A DNA stretch of 42,955 nucleotides from Thermoplasmata archaeon (GCA_030037735.1 JASHQC010000042.1:1-42955); one strand, 5' to 3'. Shown: positions 16,623 to 25,817, counted from the stretch's first letter. Translations and numbers: made by a program. The notes: a model not told the origin generated them from the letters alone.

Positions 16623-18200
16623 CTAGGACCGAGGGACGGGCGAGGGCTCGGCGGCCCGGTGCCAGTCCTCCAGGATCACTTGGGCGGCGTTGTGGCCGGC
16701 AGCCCCGGTCACCCCGCCGCCGGGGTGCGCCGCAGAGCCACACAGATAAAGCCCCTTGAGTGGGGTCCGGTACTGGGCCCACCCCGGCACCGGACGGAAC
16801 GAAAGAATCTGGTCCGGCGTGATATCGCCCTGGAAGATGTTGCCGCCGGTCATGCCGAGGGTTTTCTCGATGTCCTTCGGGGAGATAACCTGCCAGTGCG
16901 CTACGACCTTTCGAATGTTAGGGGCGTACTCGGCGATCGTGTCGAGCACTCGTTCCGCGGCGGTCGGCTTGTACGAATCCCAGTCGGTCCCCCGCAGCTC
17001 CGTCGGCGCATACTGCACGAAGCAGGTCATCGTATGCTTTCCCGGGGGAGCCACAGATGGGTCGAGAACGCTCTGGAAGAGCATCTCGATGAACGGCTGA
17101 GAAGAGAACCGGCCATCGACGGCCTCCCGGTAGCCCCGCTCGAGATACGCCAGCGAAGGGGCAATGTCCACCGTCGAACGGTGGGCGTCGCTGGGCGAGC
17201 CCGGGTCCGCGGTGAATTCGGGAAGACCGCTCAACGCGGCATTGAACTTGAGCGCCGCGCCCCTCGACCGGATCCCACGCACCTCCTTCTCGAACTCGGG
17301 GGAGAGGGATCCGGAGGGAGCCAAACCGAGGAAGGTTGTCCGGGCGTCGGCGTTCGAGGCGACGATCGGAGCCGAGTAGGTCTCTCCGGAGGCCGTCTCT
17401 ACCCCCGTCACTGCACCGCGCTGGACGACGAAGCTCTTCACCGACACCCCGGTCCGGATCTGGACGCCGTTCGCCACGGCGGCCCGGGCCAGCGCCTGCG
17501 TGATCCCACCCATTCCCCCGACGGAGAATCCCCAGACCTGTTTGTGGCCATCCAGAATCCCCACGTTGTGGTGCGCGAGGACGTAGGCGGTTCCGGGAGT
17601 GCTAGGGCCGCACATCGTCCCGATCACCGCGTTCGGAGCGAGGGCGGCCTTGACCTCGTCGGACTCGAACCACTCGTCGAGCAAGTCCTGCGCGCTACGC
17701 AGGAACAGGTCCCGGACCAAGGTCTCGGTCTCCGGGGTCGAGAACATCTGGAACATGTCGGCGAGGGGCACCGGCGGGGCAAGCATCACCGGCTCGATCA
17801 ACTCCAGCACCCGGTCCCAGTACGCGACGTACTTCGGATAGGCCCGAGCGTCGGCCTTGGAGAATTGGGCAATCTCCTGGGCCGCCCGCTCGGTGTCGAC
17901 CCATAACTTGAGGGCCCGTCCGTTGGGGAACGGCATGCAGTACTGCGGGTCGTAGAGAATCGTACGGTACCCGTACTTCGGAAGCTCGAGGTCGTTGACA
18001 ATCTCCTGTCGCAGCAACCCCGCGACGTAGGCGTAGGTGTTGATCCGGAAGCCGGGCCATGTCTCCTCCGAGATTGCGGCGCCGCCCACGATGGGTCTCT
18101 GCTCCAGGACTAGGACCCGGGCACCGGCCCGACCTAGGTAGTTGGCCGCGACCAGTCCGTTGTGGCCTCCCCCGACGACGATGGCGTCCCACGAACTCAC
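16623..18200 (-). CDS. FAD-dependent oxidoreductase, PYROXD2/phytoene desaturase-like (copy 3)
   Basis: MSSWDAIVVGGGHNGLVAANYLGRAGARVLVLEQRPIVGGAAISEETWPGFRINTYAYVAGLL; GLYLCGSAAHPGGGVTGAAGHNAAQ. Confidence 0.93.
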   Translation of the reverse strand: MSSWDAIVVGGGHNGLVAANYLGRAGARVLVLEQRPIVGGAAISEETWPGFRINTYAYVAGLLRQEIVNDLELPKYGYRTILYDPQYCMPFPNGRALKLWVDTERAAQEIAQFSKADARAYPKYVAYWDRVLELIEPVMLAPPVPLADMFQMFSTPETETLVRDLFLRSAQDLLDEWFESDEVKAALAPNAVIGTMCGPSTPGTAYVLAHHNVGILDGHKQVWGFSVGGMGGITQALARAAVANGVQIRTGVSVKSFVVQRGAVTGVETASGETYSAPIVASNADARTTFLGLAPSGSLSPEFEKEVRGIRSRGAALKFNAALSGLPEFTADPGSPSDAHRSTVDIAPSLAYLERGYREAVDGRFSSQPFIEMLFQSVLDPSVAPPGKHTMTCFVQYAPTELRGTDWDSYKPTAAERVLDTIAEYAPNIRKVVAHWQVISPKDIEKTLGMTGGNIFQGDITPDQILSFRPVPGWAQYRTPLKGLYLCGSAAHPGGGVTGAAGHNAAQVILEDWHRAAEPSPVPRS

Positions 18201-18225
18201 GTCATCGCTCCGGGGAGGGCCAGGC

Positions 18226-19884
18226 TCAGAGGGCGTAGTCTCGCGGAAGCGCCTTCAGCTCAGGAAGGGTCTCGTTCACTATCGCGAGGAAGCGCTCGAC
18301 GTCCTTGTCCGAGTGGGTCGTAGAGAAGGTCAACCGCTCGTAGTTGTCGGGGTGGATGTAGATTCCGCGGTCCAAAAGCAGTTGGTGGTGGCGGAGGTAC
18401 AGGTTCCAGTCGATCTGGAGCGACTCGCGGTAGTTGGTGATCTTCTTACGTCGCGTGAAGAAGAACTGGAGCATGCCCGGCACCGATTGGACGAGCACCG
18501 GTAGCTTCGCGTCGCGCGCCGCCGCTTCGATGCCCTTCTCCATCTTGTCGGTCAGGCCCTTGAACCGGTCGTAAATCTCCGCGCCCCCGAGCTGGAGCAG
18601 GCGGAGATTCGCGTAGGCCCCCGCGAGGGTCAGCGAGTTCGCGAAGTAGGTGCCTCCGAAGGAGATCCGCCCCGGGGCGATCAGGTCCATGTACTCCGCC
18701 TTGCCGGACACGGCAGAGATGGGAACTCCCCCGCCCAGGGCCTTCGCCCAGCAGGAGAGGTCGGGCTCGACTTTGTAAACCTCCTGCGCGCCGCCCGGCG
18801 CGATGCGGAAACCGGTGAAGACCTCGTCGAAGATCAGGAGCATGTCGTTCGCGGTGGTGATCTCGCGGAGCTGTTTCAGGTAGTCCGGCGCCGGAGGGAT
18901 GATCCCGGCGTTGGCCATGACCGGTTCGAGAATGACGGCCGCGATCTTGTCCCGGTACCGCTTCACCATCCGCTCGAAGGCGGGGATCGAGTTGTACGGC
19001 GCAACGGTCACGTAGTCCGTGACCCCGGGGGGAATCCCCGCGGAGTTCGGCAGCGGGCGAGGATACTCGTCGAGCCCGGCGACAATCGGGGGCGCCTCCG
19101 CACTGATCAGCGCGTAATCGTGCTGGCCATGATAATGGCCCTCGAACTTGAGTATCCCATCCTTGCCCGTGACCGCTCGAGCGATCCGGATCGCGTTCAT
19201 CGTTGCATCGGAGCCGTTCGAACAGAACGCCACCCGCTCCGCGTTGGGAACTAACTTATGGAACAACGTGGCGACCTCAATCTCGAGCTCCGTCGGGGAG
19301 GCGAAGTGCAACCCCAATTCGGCCTGCTTCTGAATCGCTTTGATCATCTGGGGATGGGCGTGGCCGTTGATCAGACATCCATAGGCCAGGTTGAAGTCGA
19401 GGTACTCGTTCCCGTCCTCGTCCCAGATTTTGGACCCCTTCCCTTTCGCGATGAACGGGGGACAGGGGTCGTACGACGCGACCCGAATGAGCGAGCTCGT
19501 CGAGTTCGGGATGCGCTTCTTACCCTCCTCGAACAACTTCGCGCTCTTCTTGAGCTTGGGAACGAGGCGCGCGATCGGCAGGGGTAAGGGCATCGGCTCT
19601 TCCGCGGCCAGCGTGGCGGACTCCTTTTCCCTCGCCTCCTTGCTCTCTTTCGGCGCGGGGGCTTCCTTCGGTTCCTTGTGCTCTTTCGGGGCTGGACTCT
19701 CCGGGGGCGTCTCGGCCGGGGGATGGGCCGGTGGCTCGACGGCGGCCGGCGGGGTCGCGTTCGCCTCCGCTTGAAGGGAATCGGGAAGACGACGGACGGC
19801 GGGCGCAGGACTCAGGATCCCGTCGGCGTCGGGGGCCGGAACCGGCGCCGGAGGGGCGACGTCCCGGTCCGCCATAAGAAACAC
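18226..19884 (-). CDS. Class III aminotransferase, glutamate-1-semialdehyde aminomutase-like, with about 105-aa Pro/Lys/Glu/Ala-rich N-terminal extension
   Basis: Core GKGSKIWDEDGNEYLDFNLAYGCLINGHAHP, CSNGSDATMNAIRIARAVTGKDGILKFEGHYHGQHD, LLIFDEVFTGFRIAPGG, CWAKALGGGVPISAVSG. Low-complexity extension PAPKEHKEPKEAPAPKESKEAREKE. Confidence 0.92.
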   Translation of the reverse strand: MFLMADRDVAPPAPVPAPDADGILSPAPAVRRLPDSLQAEANATPPAAVEPPAHPPAETPPESPAPKEHKEPKEAPAPKESKEAREKESATLAAEEPMPLPLPIARLVPKLKKSAKLFEEGKKRIPNSTSSLIRVASYDPCPPFIAKGKGSKIWDEDGNEYLDFNLAYGCLINGHAHPQMIKAIQKQAELGLHFASPTELEIEVATLFHKLVPNAERVAFCSNGSDATMNAIRIARAVTGKDGILKFEGHYHGQHDYALISAEAPPIVAGLDEYPRPLPNSAGIPPGVTDYVTVAPYNSIPAFERMVKRYRDKIAAVILEPVMANAGIIPPAPDYLKQLREITTANDMLLIFDEVFTGFRIAPGGAQEVYKVEPDLSCWAKALGGGVPISAVSGKAEYMDLIAPGRISFGGTYFANSLTLAGAYANLRLLQLGGAEIYDRFKGLTDKMEKGIEAAARDAKLPVLVQSVPGMLQFFFTRRKKITNYRESLQIDWNLYLRHHQLLLDRGIYIHPDNYERLTFSTTHSDKDVERFLAIVNETLPELKALPRDYAL

Positions 19885-19916
19885 ATCCTAAGAGGTCCAG
19901 ACCACCCGAACGTCCC

Positions 19917-19924
19917 TATATATA
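19917..19924 (-). promoter_or_regulatory. Putative TATA box (TATATATA) for the aminotransferase gene
   Basis: TATATATA about 37 bp upstream of ATG 19884 in an AT-rich intergenic region. Confidence 0.5.
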
Positions 19925-20068
19925 ATTGGCGCGGCGGGAGAACTTGATATGGGCTTGTACAACCTAAAGCCAGATTATCGTTGGATGGTACATTGTGTAT
20001 GTAATCTTCAAATTTGATAGGTAACCAGCCGAATTTTTATTGTTCGAACGCTCAAAAGTGCCGTTTTC

Positions 20069-21274
20069 TCACTGCCACGTCTTATTGTCGGCGAGTCGGA
20101 GCGGAGGTTCCGGGGGGCATATCCGGGTGACCACTCCGCGCGCTGCGAGCATCGCCCGGAAGGGGGCGGGAGGCATCGAACGCTCTGGGGGGATGACGCC
20201 CTTTCCGACCGCCTTCCCCTGGGCGATGAGTATCGCACCGATCGACCCGCAGACTCCGACGGCGATCTCGGTCGCGGCGACCCCCCATTCGGGCTTGGAC
20301 CGGAAGGCCGCGTAGGCGTGCCGGGTCACGGGGCCCGAGGAGTCCTTTCCGCGAACCTCCACGTCCACGATCTCCCGATCCTCGACCTTCACGCCGGGAG
20401 GGTACCCGAGGAGTTTCTCGCGTTTCATCACCGCGAGGAGGACCTCCTTCGGCACGACGGACTGACCTCGCACATCGATGGGTTGGTTCGACCCGAGTCC
20501 GATCGCGGCCAGCAACTGGAGGACGTCGATCCCCGGTCCTCCTTCGCGCCATTCGCAGTGTTGGAGCCCTTGGGAGCGGAAGGACTCCGGGAAGGTCGCG
20601 GGCTCGGAGTGAAGGGTTCGAAACAGCCGAGTTCGGCCGATCGGCTCCGGAAAATCGTACTCCTCTCCTCCGCTCATCGCCGGCATTTCCCGGTACGCGC
20701 CATCCTCCCAGACCATCGCGGGCAGCACCATCTCGTCGAGGAATGTGCTCGGGGACCATGTGAACACCACCGGCGGGGCTCCCTGGGTGAAATCTTTCCA
20801 GCCGTCCCGTACCATGATCGAGTCGACGGTACGCAGGTCCTCGCAGGCCGCGGCCGCGAGCACGTTCGAAATGCCCGGCACCTGACCCATGCCCGGGACG
20901 GCGAGCAGGCCGGCGGCGCGGAAACGGTCATTCAGCGCGAGCTGCTTTCTCGTGGTGTGGAAGAGCCCGCCGAAGTCGAGGTACTCGACGCCGGCCGCGA
21001 GGCAGCCCTCCATCACGTCGAGATTGTAGGTGTACTGGACCGCGTTGACGCATACGCGGGCGCCTCGCAATATCTCGACCAGCGAGGACCGGTCCCGGAC
21101 GTCCACCGCCTGCGGCGTCACCAGGGATCGGCTCGATGCTTTGCGGGCCGCCTCTTCCGCGAGTCCGCGGTCGAGGTCGCCGACCCGGATCCGGTCGAAG
21201 ACCCCGCTCTCCGCCAGGTCCCAGACCGCGCATCGTCCCGTGAGCCCCCCTCCCCCCAGTACGACCGCGTCCAC
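20069..21274 (-). CDS. Saccharopine dehydrogenase-like NAD(P)-binding oxidoreductase
   Basis: VDAVVLGGGGLTGRCAVWDLAESGVFDRIRVGDLD Rossmann motif; VNAVQYTYNLDVMEGCLAAGVEYLDFGG, GMGQVPGISNVLAAAA, typical of saccharopine reductase/LYS9-like proteins. ORF extends to 21376, but GTG at 21274 gives a family-typical N-terminus. Confidence 0.85.
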   Translation of the reverse strand: MDAVVLGGGGLTGRCAVWDLAESGVFDRIRVGDLDRGLAEEAARKASSRSLVTPQAVDVRDRSSLVEILRGARVCVNAVQYTYNLDVMEGCLAAGVEYLDFGGLFHTTRKQLALNDRFRAAGLLAVPGMGQVPGISNVLAAAACEDLRTVDSIMVRDGWKDFTQGAPPVVFTWSPSTFLDEMVLPAMVWEDGAYREMPAMSGGEEYDFPEPIGRTRLFRTLHSEPATFPESFRSQGLQHCEWREGGPGIDVLQLLAAIGLGSNQPIDVRGQSVVPKEVLLAVMKREKLLGYPPGVKVEDREIVDVEVRGKDSSGPVTRHAYAAFRSKPEWGVAATEIAVGVCGSIGAILIAQGKAVGKGVIPPERSMPPAPFRAMLAARGVVTRICPPEPPLRLADNKTWQ

Positions 21275-21394
21275 GAAGATTCCCTGCCGGGTCCCGCAGC
21301 GCTGGTGGGGTATGAAGCCCCTTGGTCTGGCCGTGCTTGGGCAGGGGTTCGGGGGAGGCTGAAGGAATAAGCCCATGCCGAGGTTGAGGGGCCG

Positions 21395-21895
21395 ATGACC
21401 CGGCGAAGCATCCGAGGGGACATCGGGTTGCTTCGGGTGGATGTCGGCTTGCTCCGTCAGGGCTTCACGCTGATCAGCGAGTTCGGCCTCCGCTCCACGG
21501 AGCGGCTCGCCTCCGTAGCCGACTTCTTGGAACGGAGTGTCTACGCTCCGAAGTCGCTCCGCGTTCTACGAGATGGGGTGGGATTTACCTTGCTGAATCC
21601 TCCGCTGCGTGTCGGCGCGTTCTCCTCCCTCCGCCTGGCATGGGATGGGACATTCCTTCCACCCGACCGAGTCTTTGTTCGGCCGGAAGGACACGCCATT
21701 GACCGGCCGCTAGCCGACATTGAGCTGGCCCGGCCCATCGAGCTGCGCCCCGGAGAGCGATCCGACTTCCGCCTCGCCGGGATTGGCATCGATTCCAGCC
21801 CGCACCGGGTCCGCCTCGAGCTTCAGAGCGTCGCGGTGCCCCCCCTCGTCTGGTTCGAATTTGCCGACACGATTCGCGAGGCGGACCCCAAGTAG
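21395..21895 (+). CDS. Hypothetical protein, immediately upstream of the glucosidase-like gene
   Basis: Open 166-aa frame ending 2 bp before the next CDS on the same strand; no recognised domain. Confidence 0.6.
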   Translation: MTRRSIRGDIGLLRVDVGLLRQGFTLISEFGLRSTERLASVADFLERSVYAPKSLRVLRDGVGFTLLNPPLRVGAFSSLRLAWDGTFLPPDRVFVRPEGHAIDRPLADIELARPIELRPGERSDFRLAGIGIDSSPHRVRLELQSVAVPPLVWFEFADTIREADPK

Positions 21896-21897
21896 CC

Positions 21898-24126
21898 ATG
21901 CCGGGTTCCATCGATCCTCCGGTCGAACCCCTGCGAGAGCTCCGATCCCCGGACAGTCGTGCTACGATTTTGCTCACGGGACTTTCGGCCGCCGCCGTGC
22001 TGGGCGGCTCCGGCGACCTTTCCCTTATTCGCGAAACCCGCGGCGCGGACATGGATTGGGGAGGCGTGTACGGCGAGGGGGTCCGGCTGACCGGACCGTG
22101 GTGGATCCGGTTCGAAGATCGCCATGGAGCTCGGGGCACCCTCCCGGAGAGCATGGTCTGGTTGGAATCCTCCCGCACGCGGATCCGGAGTCGACACGAG
22201 ACCCCCGATTTCTACTGCAACCAGGAGATCGTCGCCTTGGCCGAGCTACCGGGGATCGGGCGCCGGCTGACGTTCTCGAACCGGAGGGACGACGAGACCG
22301 TGCTCCGCTTCGAGTCGACCTTCCGCCCCGAACTGGCGCCGGCTCTGATCGAGGGAATCAAACCCTGTGAGTACGACGTCGCCGCCACTTCGACCGGGGT
22401 TCGCGTTACCGCCTTCGGTTCCGCCCTCGAGTTCGCCTTATCCACTCCATGCAATGGCTTCCGACTCAACGAAGAACCGTGGAACGGTCGCTCCTTCCGT
22501 GGGGCCCTCGACACCGTGACCATCGAGTCGACCGTTCGGCTCCCGCCAGGGGACTCGGCGACGATCTCGTCTGTCATCTGGGGCGGCGTCGAGGCGACGG
22601 TTCGCGGGCATGCAGAACGGACGACCCAGCTCCTCGACGACGCGGGGAACTGGGCGACTTCCGCAGATGCCGCACGCCGAGAGTGGACGGCGCGTACCCC
22701 TCGGCTTCGGTTTCCGGCAGCCCCCGAGCTCGAACGCGGCTATCTGTTGGCCCGTGACGCGCTCCGTAGCCTCTACTTCTCGCCGGAGCCGGGGTTTATC
22801 GGGCTCGTGGCCGGTTACCCATGGTACGCGGCGCTCTGGTGCCGGGATCTCGCGTGGATGCTTCCCGCCGTGCTCTGGCTGGGTGACGCGCCGCGGGTGG
22901 CAGCCACCCTCCGCTCCGTGTTCCGCTTCCAGCCCCGCGCGGCGCTTCCCGTCATGGGCGCCTCGGCGGGAGAATTACCGATGCAGATCGGACCGGGCCC
23001 CATCTTCCTCTACGGAACGTCCGACACGACGCTCCATTACCCGGAGATCGTCCGCCGCTACTTCGCTCACACGGGCGACGATTCCGTAGTCCAAGAGCTC
23101 GCCCACCACCTCCAGCTCGCGGAACAGTGGGCCCGGAGGAAGATCAGCCCGTTCACGGGGTTGATCCGCAACGGCGAGGAGGGCGTGGGGTTGCACGAGG
23201 CCGCCGAGCAGCATGGACGGGTCCATTTCGGGTTCGACGCGTTCGACACCACGATATGGGATTCCACCGACCGCCGCTTCCATGCCATCGACATCCAAGT
23301 GCTCTGGGCCCAGGCGCTCGACGCGCTAGGGGAGCTTGCCCCGGTCACGAGTCCCGACTCCGATGGTTCACGATGGCGGACCGAGGCCCAGAAACTCCGC
23401 CAAACGATCGGGAACCGATACTGGTGGCCTGAGGAGAACTATCTCTACGATTCTCTCGCCGAGGACGGAACGCCGGTGCGGAAGGTCCGGCCGAACGCGC
23501 TGCTGGCAATCGCCGACGGCGTACTTCCGCGAGATCGGGCTGCCGCGGCGTTGATTCGAGCGGCCCAGGGTGACCTCGATACCGAGTGGGGCTATCGGAC
23601 CCTCTCCTCGACTGATCCGACCTACAACCCCATCTCTTACCACGACGGTCAGGTTTGGCCAATCGCGTCGGCGTGGGCGATTCGCGCGGCGTTCGCTGCG
23701 GGGCAGACTGCCCGGGCGGTCGATGACTTGCAGCGCTGGGCCCGACAACTGAACGCGGAGGCCGGAACGCTCAACGAGTGCTACCGCGGGGACCGGGCCG
23801 AGCCGTTCAACTCCTGCTTCCTGCTCGGCTTCAGTGTCGCGCCCATCTTATCCCAGATCTTCGAGGGTTTGTGGGGACTCATGCCGCAGGCTCTCTCGCG
23901 CACCTTGCGCGTAGAACCCCACTTCCCATCGGAGTGGACCCAAGCCGCGATCGAGGGGCTCTCCCTCTATGGGGGGGAGGTCACGTTGCGCTGGGAACGG
24001 CCCCGATTGACGGCGTACTGGAAGGGAAAGGGTCCCTTGAAGGTACAGTCCGGTATGCAAGCGCTCGAACTGACTGACGGAAGTTCGGGGTCATTGGAGT
24101 ACGCCCCGGCCTCAGAGCCTTCCTGA
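21898..24126 (+). CDS. Glycogen debranching / amylo-alpha-1,6-glucosidase-like six-hairpin glycoside hydrolase
   Basis: GYPWYAALWCRDLAWMLPAVLWLGD, GTSDTTLHYPEIVRRYFAHTGD, WPIASAWAIRAAFAAGQTARAVDDL, EPFNSCFLLGFSVAPIL; (alpha/alpha)6 layout of GDE C-terminal domains. Confidence 0.8.
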   Translation: MPGSIDPPVEPLRELRSPDSRATILLTGLSAAAVLGGSGDLSLIRETRGADMDWGGVYGEGVRLTGPWWIRFEDRHGARGTLPESMVWLESSRTRIRSRHETPDFYCNQEIVALAELPGIGRRLTFSNRRDDETVLRFESTFRPELAPALIEGIKPCEYDVAATSTGVRVTAFGSALEFALSTPCNGFRLNEEPWNGRSFRGALDTVTIESTVRLPPGDSATISSVIWGGVEATVRGHAERTTQLLDDAGNWATSADAARREWTARTPRLRFPAAPELERGYLLARDALRSLYFSPEPGFIGLVAGYPWYAALWCRDLAWMLPAVLWLGDAPRVAATLRSVFRFQPRAALPVMGASAGELPMQIGPGPIFLYGTSDTTLHYPEIVRRYFAHTGDDSVVQELAHHLQLAEQWARRKISPFTGLIRNGEEGVGLHEAAEQHGRVHFGFDAFDTTIWDSTDRRFHAIDIQVLWAQALDALGELAPVTSPDSDGSRWRTEAQKLRQTIGNRYWWPEENYLYDSLAEDGTPVRKVRPNALLAIADGVLPRDRAAAALIRAAQGDLDTEWGYRTLSSTDPTYNPISYHDGQVWPIASAWAIRAAFAAGQTARAVDDLQRWARQLNAEAGTLNECYRGDRAEPFNSCFLLGFSVAPILSQIFEGLWGLMPQALSRTLRVEPHFPSEWTQAAIEGLSLYGGEVTLRWERPRLTAYWKGKGPLKVQSGMQALELTDGSSGSLEYAPASEPS

Positions 24127-24234
24127 CGGCGCATTTGCAGGACCTTCGACCCAGTGGCACCCAGAAACGCGCTGCTTCCAGACCCCCCGGACATCACCTT
24201 GCCTTCATCTGGAGGGAGGAGTAGCGGTGGACCG

Positions 24235-24774
24235 ATGGCTCCCGACCCTCCTCCCTCCCCCGACCCGTCCCGTTTTCGCCGCCTCATGGCCCGTTGGGCC
24301 ACCGGAGTCTCGGTGGTCACGGCCCGGGAAAACGGACGCGATCGAGGACTGACGGTCAATGCGTTCCTCTCAGTGTCGCTCGAGCCGCCCCGGATCCTAG
24401 TGTCCATCGCGACCGACGCCGACGCGTGGCCCGCCATCCAACGGTCCCGCGCCTTCGCAGTGAGCGTCTTGGCGGCAGGTCAACGAGGGATCAGCCAGCG
24501 ATTTGCCAGTCGGGCATCTCCAGAGGAGAAGTTCGCCGGCATCGATCTCCATCGAGGGGCCACGGGCGTGGCTCTTCTGGACGGAACCCTTGCGGTTTTC
24601 GAGTGCCACGTGGAGCAGGAAATCTCGGCGGGCGACCATGTGTTGGTACTCGGGAGCGTCGTTGCACTGGAGGAGGGCGTCGATGCTCCACCTCTGGTGT
24701 TCTACCGAAGTGGATACGCCACGGCCGAACCGAACGAGCGGCTCCGCTTGCCCGGGAGCTCGGCCACTCAGTGA
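24235..24774 (+). CDS. Flavin reductase-like FMN-binding split-barrel protein
   Basis: FRRLMARWATGVSVVTARENGRDRGLTVNAFLSVSLEPPRILVSIATDADAWPAIQRSRAFAVSVLAAGQ. ATG 24235 preferred over caller start 24154. Confidence 0.9.
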   Translation: MAPDPPPSPDPSRFRRLMARWATGVSVVTARENGRDRGLTVNAFLSVSLEPPRILVSIATDADAWPAIQRSRAFAVSVLAAGQRGISQRFASRASPEEKFAGIDLHRGATGVALLDGTLAVFECHVEQEISAGDHVLVLGSVVALEEGVDAPPLVFYRSGYATAEPNERLRLPGSSATQ

Positions 24775-24821
24775 TGAACTGCGCGGAGAACGCTTAGAAC
24801 TCCCCATTCTTGGTTAGAACG

Positions 24822-25793
24822 ATGGCGGACGAATCACGACCCCGGCATGCGCGCGTCGTGATCGTCGGCAGCGGGCCCGCGGGTCTCACCGCCGCCATCT
24901 ACGCCGCTCGAGCCAATCTGAAACCGATCGTGGTCGGGGGCGTCCCGGCGGGCGGCCAATTGATGATCACCACCGACGTGGAGAACTTCCCCGGGTTCCC
25001 CGATGGCATCCAAGGGCCGGAATTGGTCGAGCGGATCCGCGGCCAAGCCATCCGCTTCGGGACGGAGATTATTGATGACCGGGTCACCGCCGTCGATTTC
25101 GGCCGGCGGCCGTTTCGGCTGGAGCTGGGCACCGAAAGCGCGCTCGAGGCGGACAGCGTGATCCTGGCAACGGGGGCGAACGCCCGTTGGCTCAACCTGC
25201 CCTCGGAGCAGAAGCTCAAGGGTCACGGAGTGTCCGCGTGCGCCACCTGCGACGGGTTTTTCTTTCGTGGAAAAGAACTGGCCCTCGTCGGAGGCGGAGA
25301 TACCGCGATGGAGGAGGCCCTCTTCCTCACCCGGTTCGCCACGCACGTGACCATCATCCACCGTCGGTCCGTGCTGCGGGCCAGCAAGATCATGGCGGAC
25401 CGGGCCCAGACGCATCCCAAGATTTCCTTCCGGTACGACACCGTAGTCGAGGAGGTCCTCGGCGACAAAACGGTCGATGGAGTACGGATCCGGAACGTCC
25501 GAACGGGAGAAGCTGCGGTGCTGCCCGTGCAGGGTTTGTTCGTTGCGATCGGCTACGACCCGGCCACCGAGGTCTTCCGGGGACAGATCGAACTCGAACA
25601 GACGGGGTACGTCAAGGTCCACCATTTGACGCGGACCTCCGTGGAGGGAATCTTTGCCGCGGGCGACGTGTACGACCATCGCTACCGGCAGGCCGTGTCG
25701 GCGGCCGGGTTTGGTTGCATGGCCGCGATCGACGCCGAGCGGTGGTTAGAGGAACAGGATTCCGCCGCCGAGAAAGCGGCGACCGGTCACTGA
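24822..25793 (+). CDS. trxB: Thioredoxin-disulfide reductase
   Basis: VVIVGSGPAGLTAAIYAARA, GGQLMITTDVENFPGFP, redox-active CATC in SACATCDGFFFRGKELALVGGGDTAMEEA, GIFAAGDVYDHRYRQAVSAAGFGCMAA. Confidence 0.95.
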   Translation: MADESRPRHARVVIVGSGPAGLTAAIYAARANLKPIVVGGVPAGGQLMITTDVENFPGFPDGIQGPELVERIRGQAIRFGTEIIDDRVTAVDFGRRPFRLELGTESALEADSVILATGANARWLNLPSEQKLKGHGVSACATCDGFFFRGKELALVGGGDTAMEEALFLTRFATHVTIIHRRSVLRASKIMADRAQTHPKISFRYDTVVEEVLGDKTVDGVRIRNVRTGEAAVLPVQGLFVAIGYDPATEVFRGQIELEQTGYVKVHHLTRTSVEGIFAAGDVYDHRYRQAVSAAGFGCMAAIDAERWLEEQDSAAEKAATGH

Positions 25794-25817
25794 CGCGGTT
25801 GCGTCTCCGAGAAACGC

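Noticed and set aside
3458-18200. Carotenoid (phytoene desaturase) biosynthesis cluster
   Set aside because: The flavoenzymes carry GGGHNG rather than the usual CrtI GGGxGG motif and no phytoene synthase or cyclase is nearby; neighbours are amine/aldehyde enzymes.
24790-24821. TTAGAAC direct repeats upstream of trxB
   Set aside because: Only two short copies; compatible with chance.
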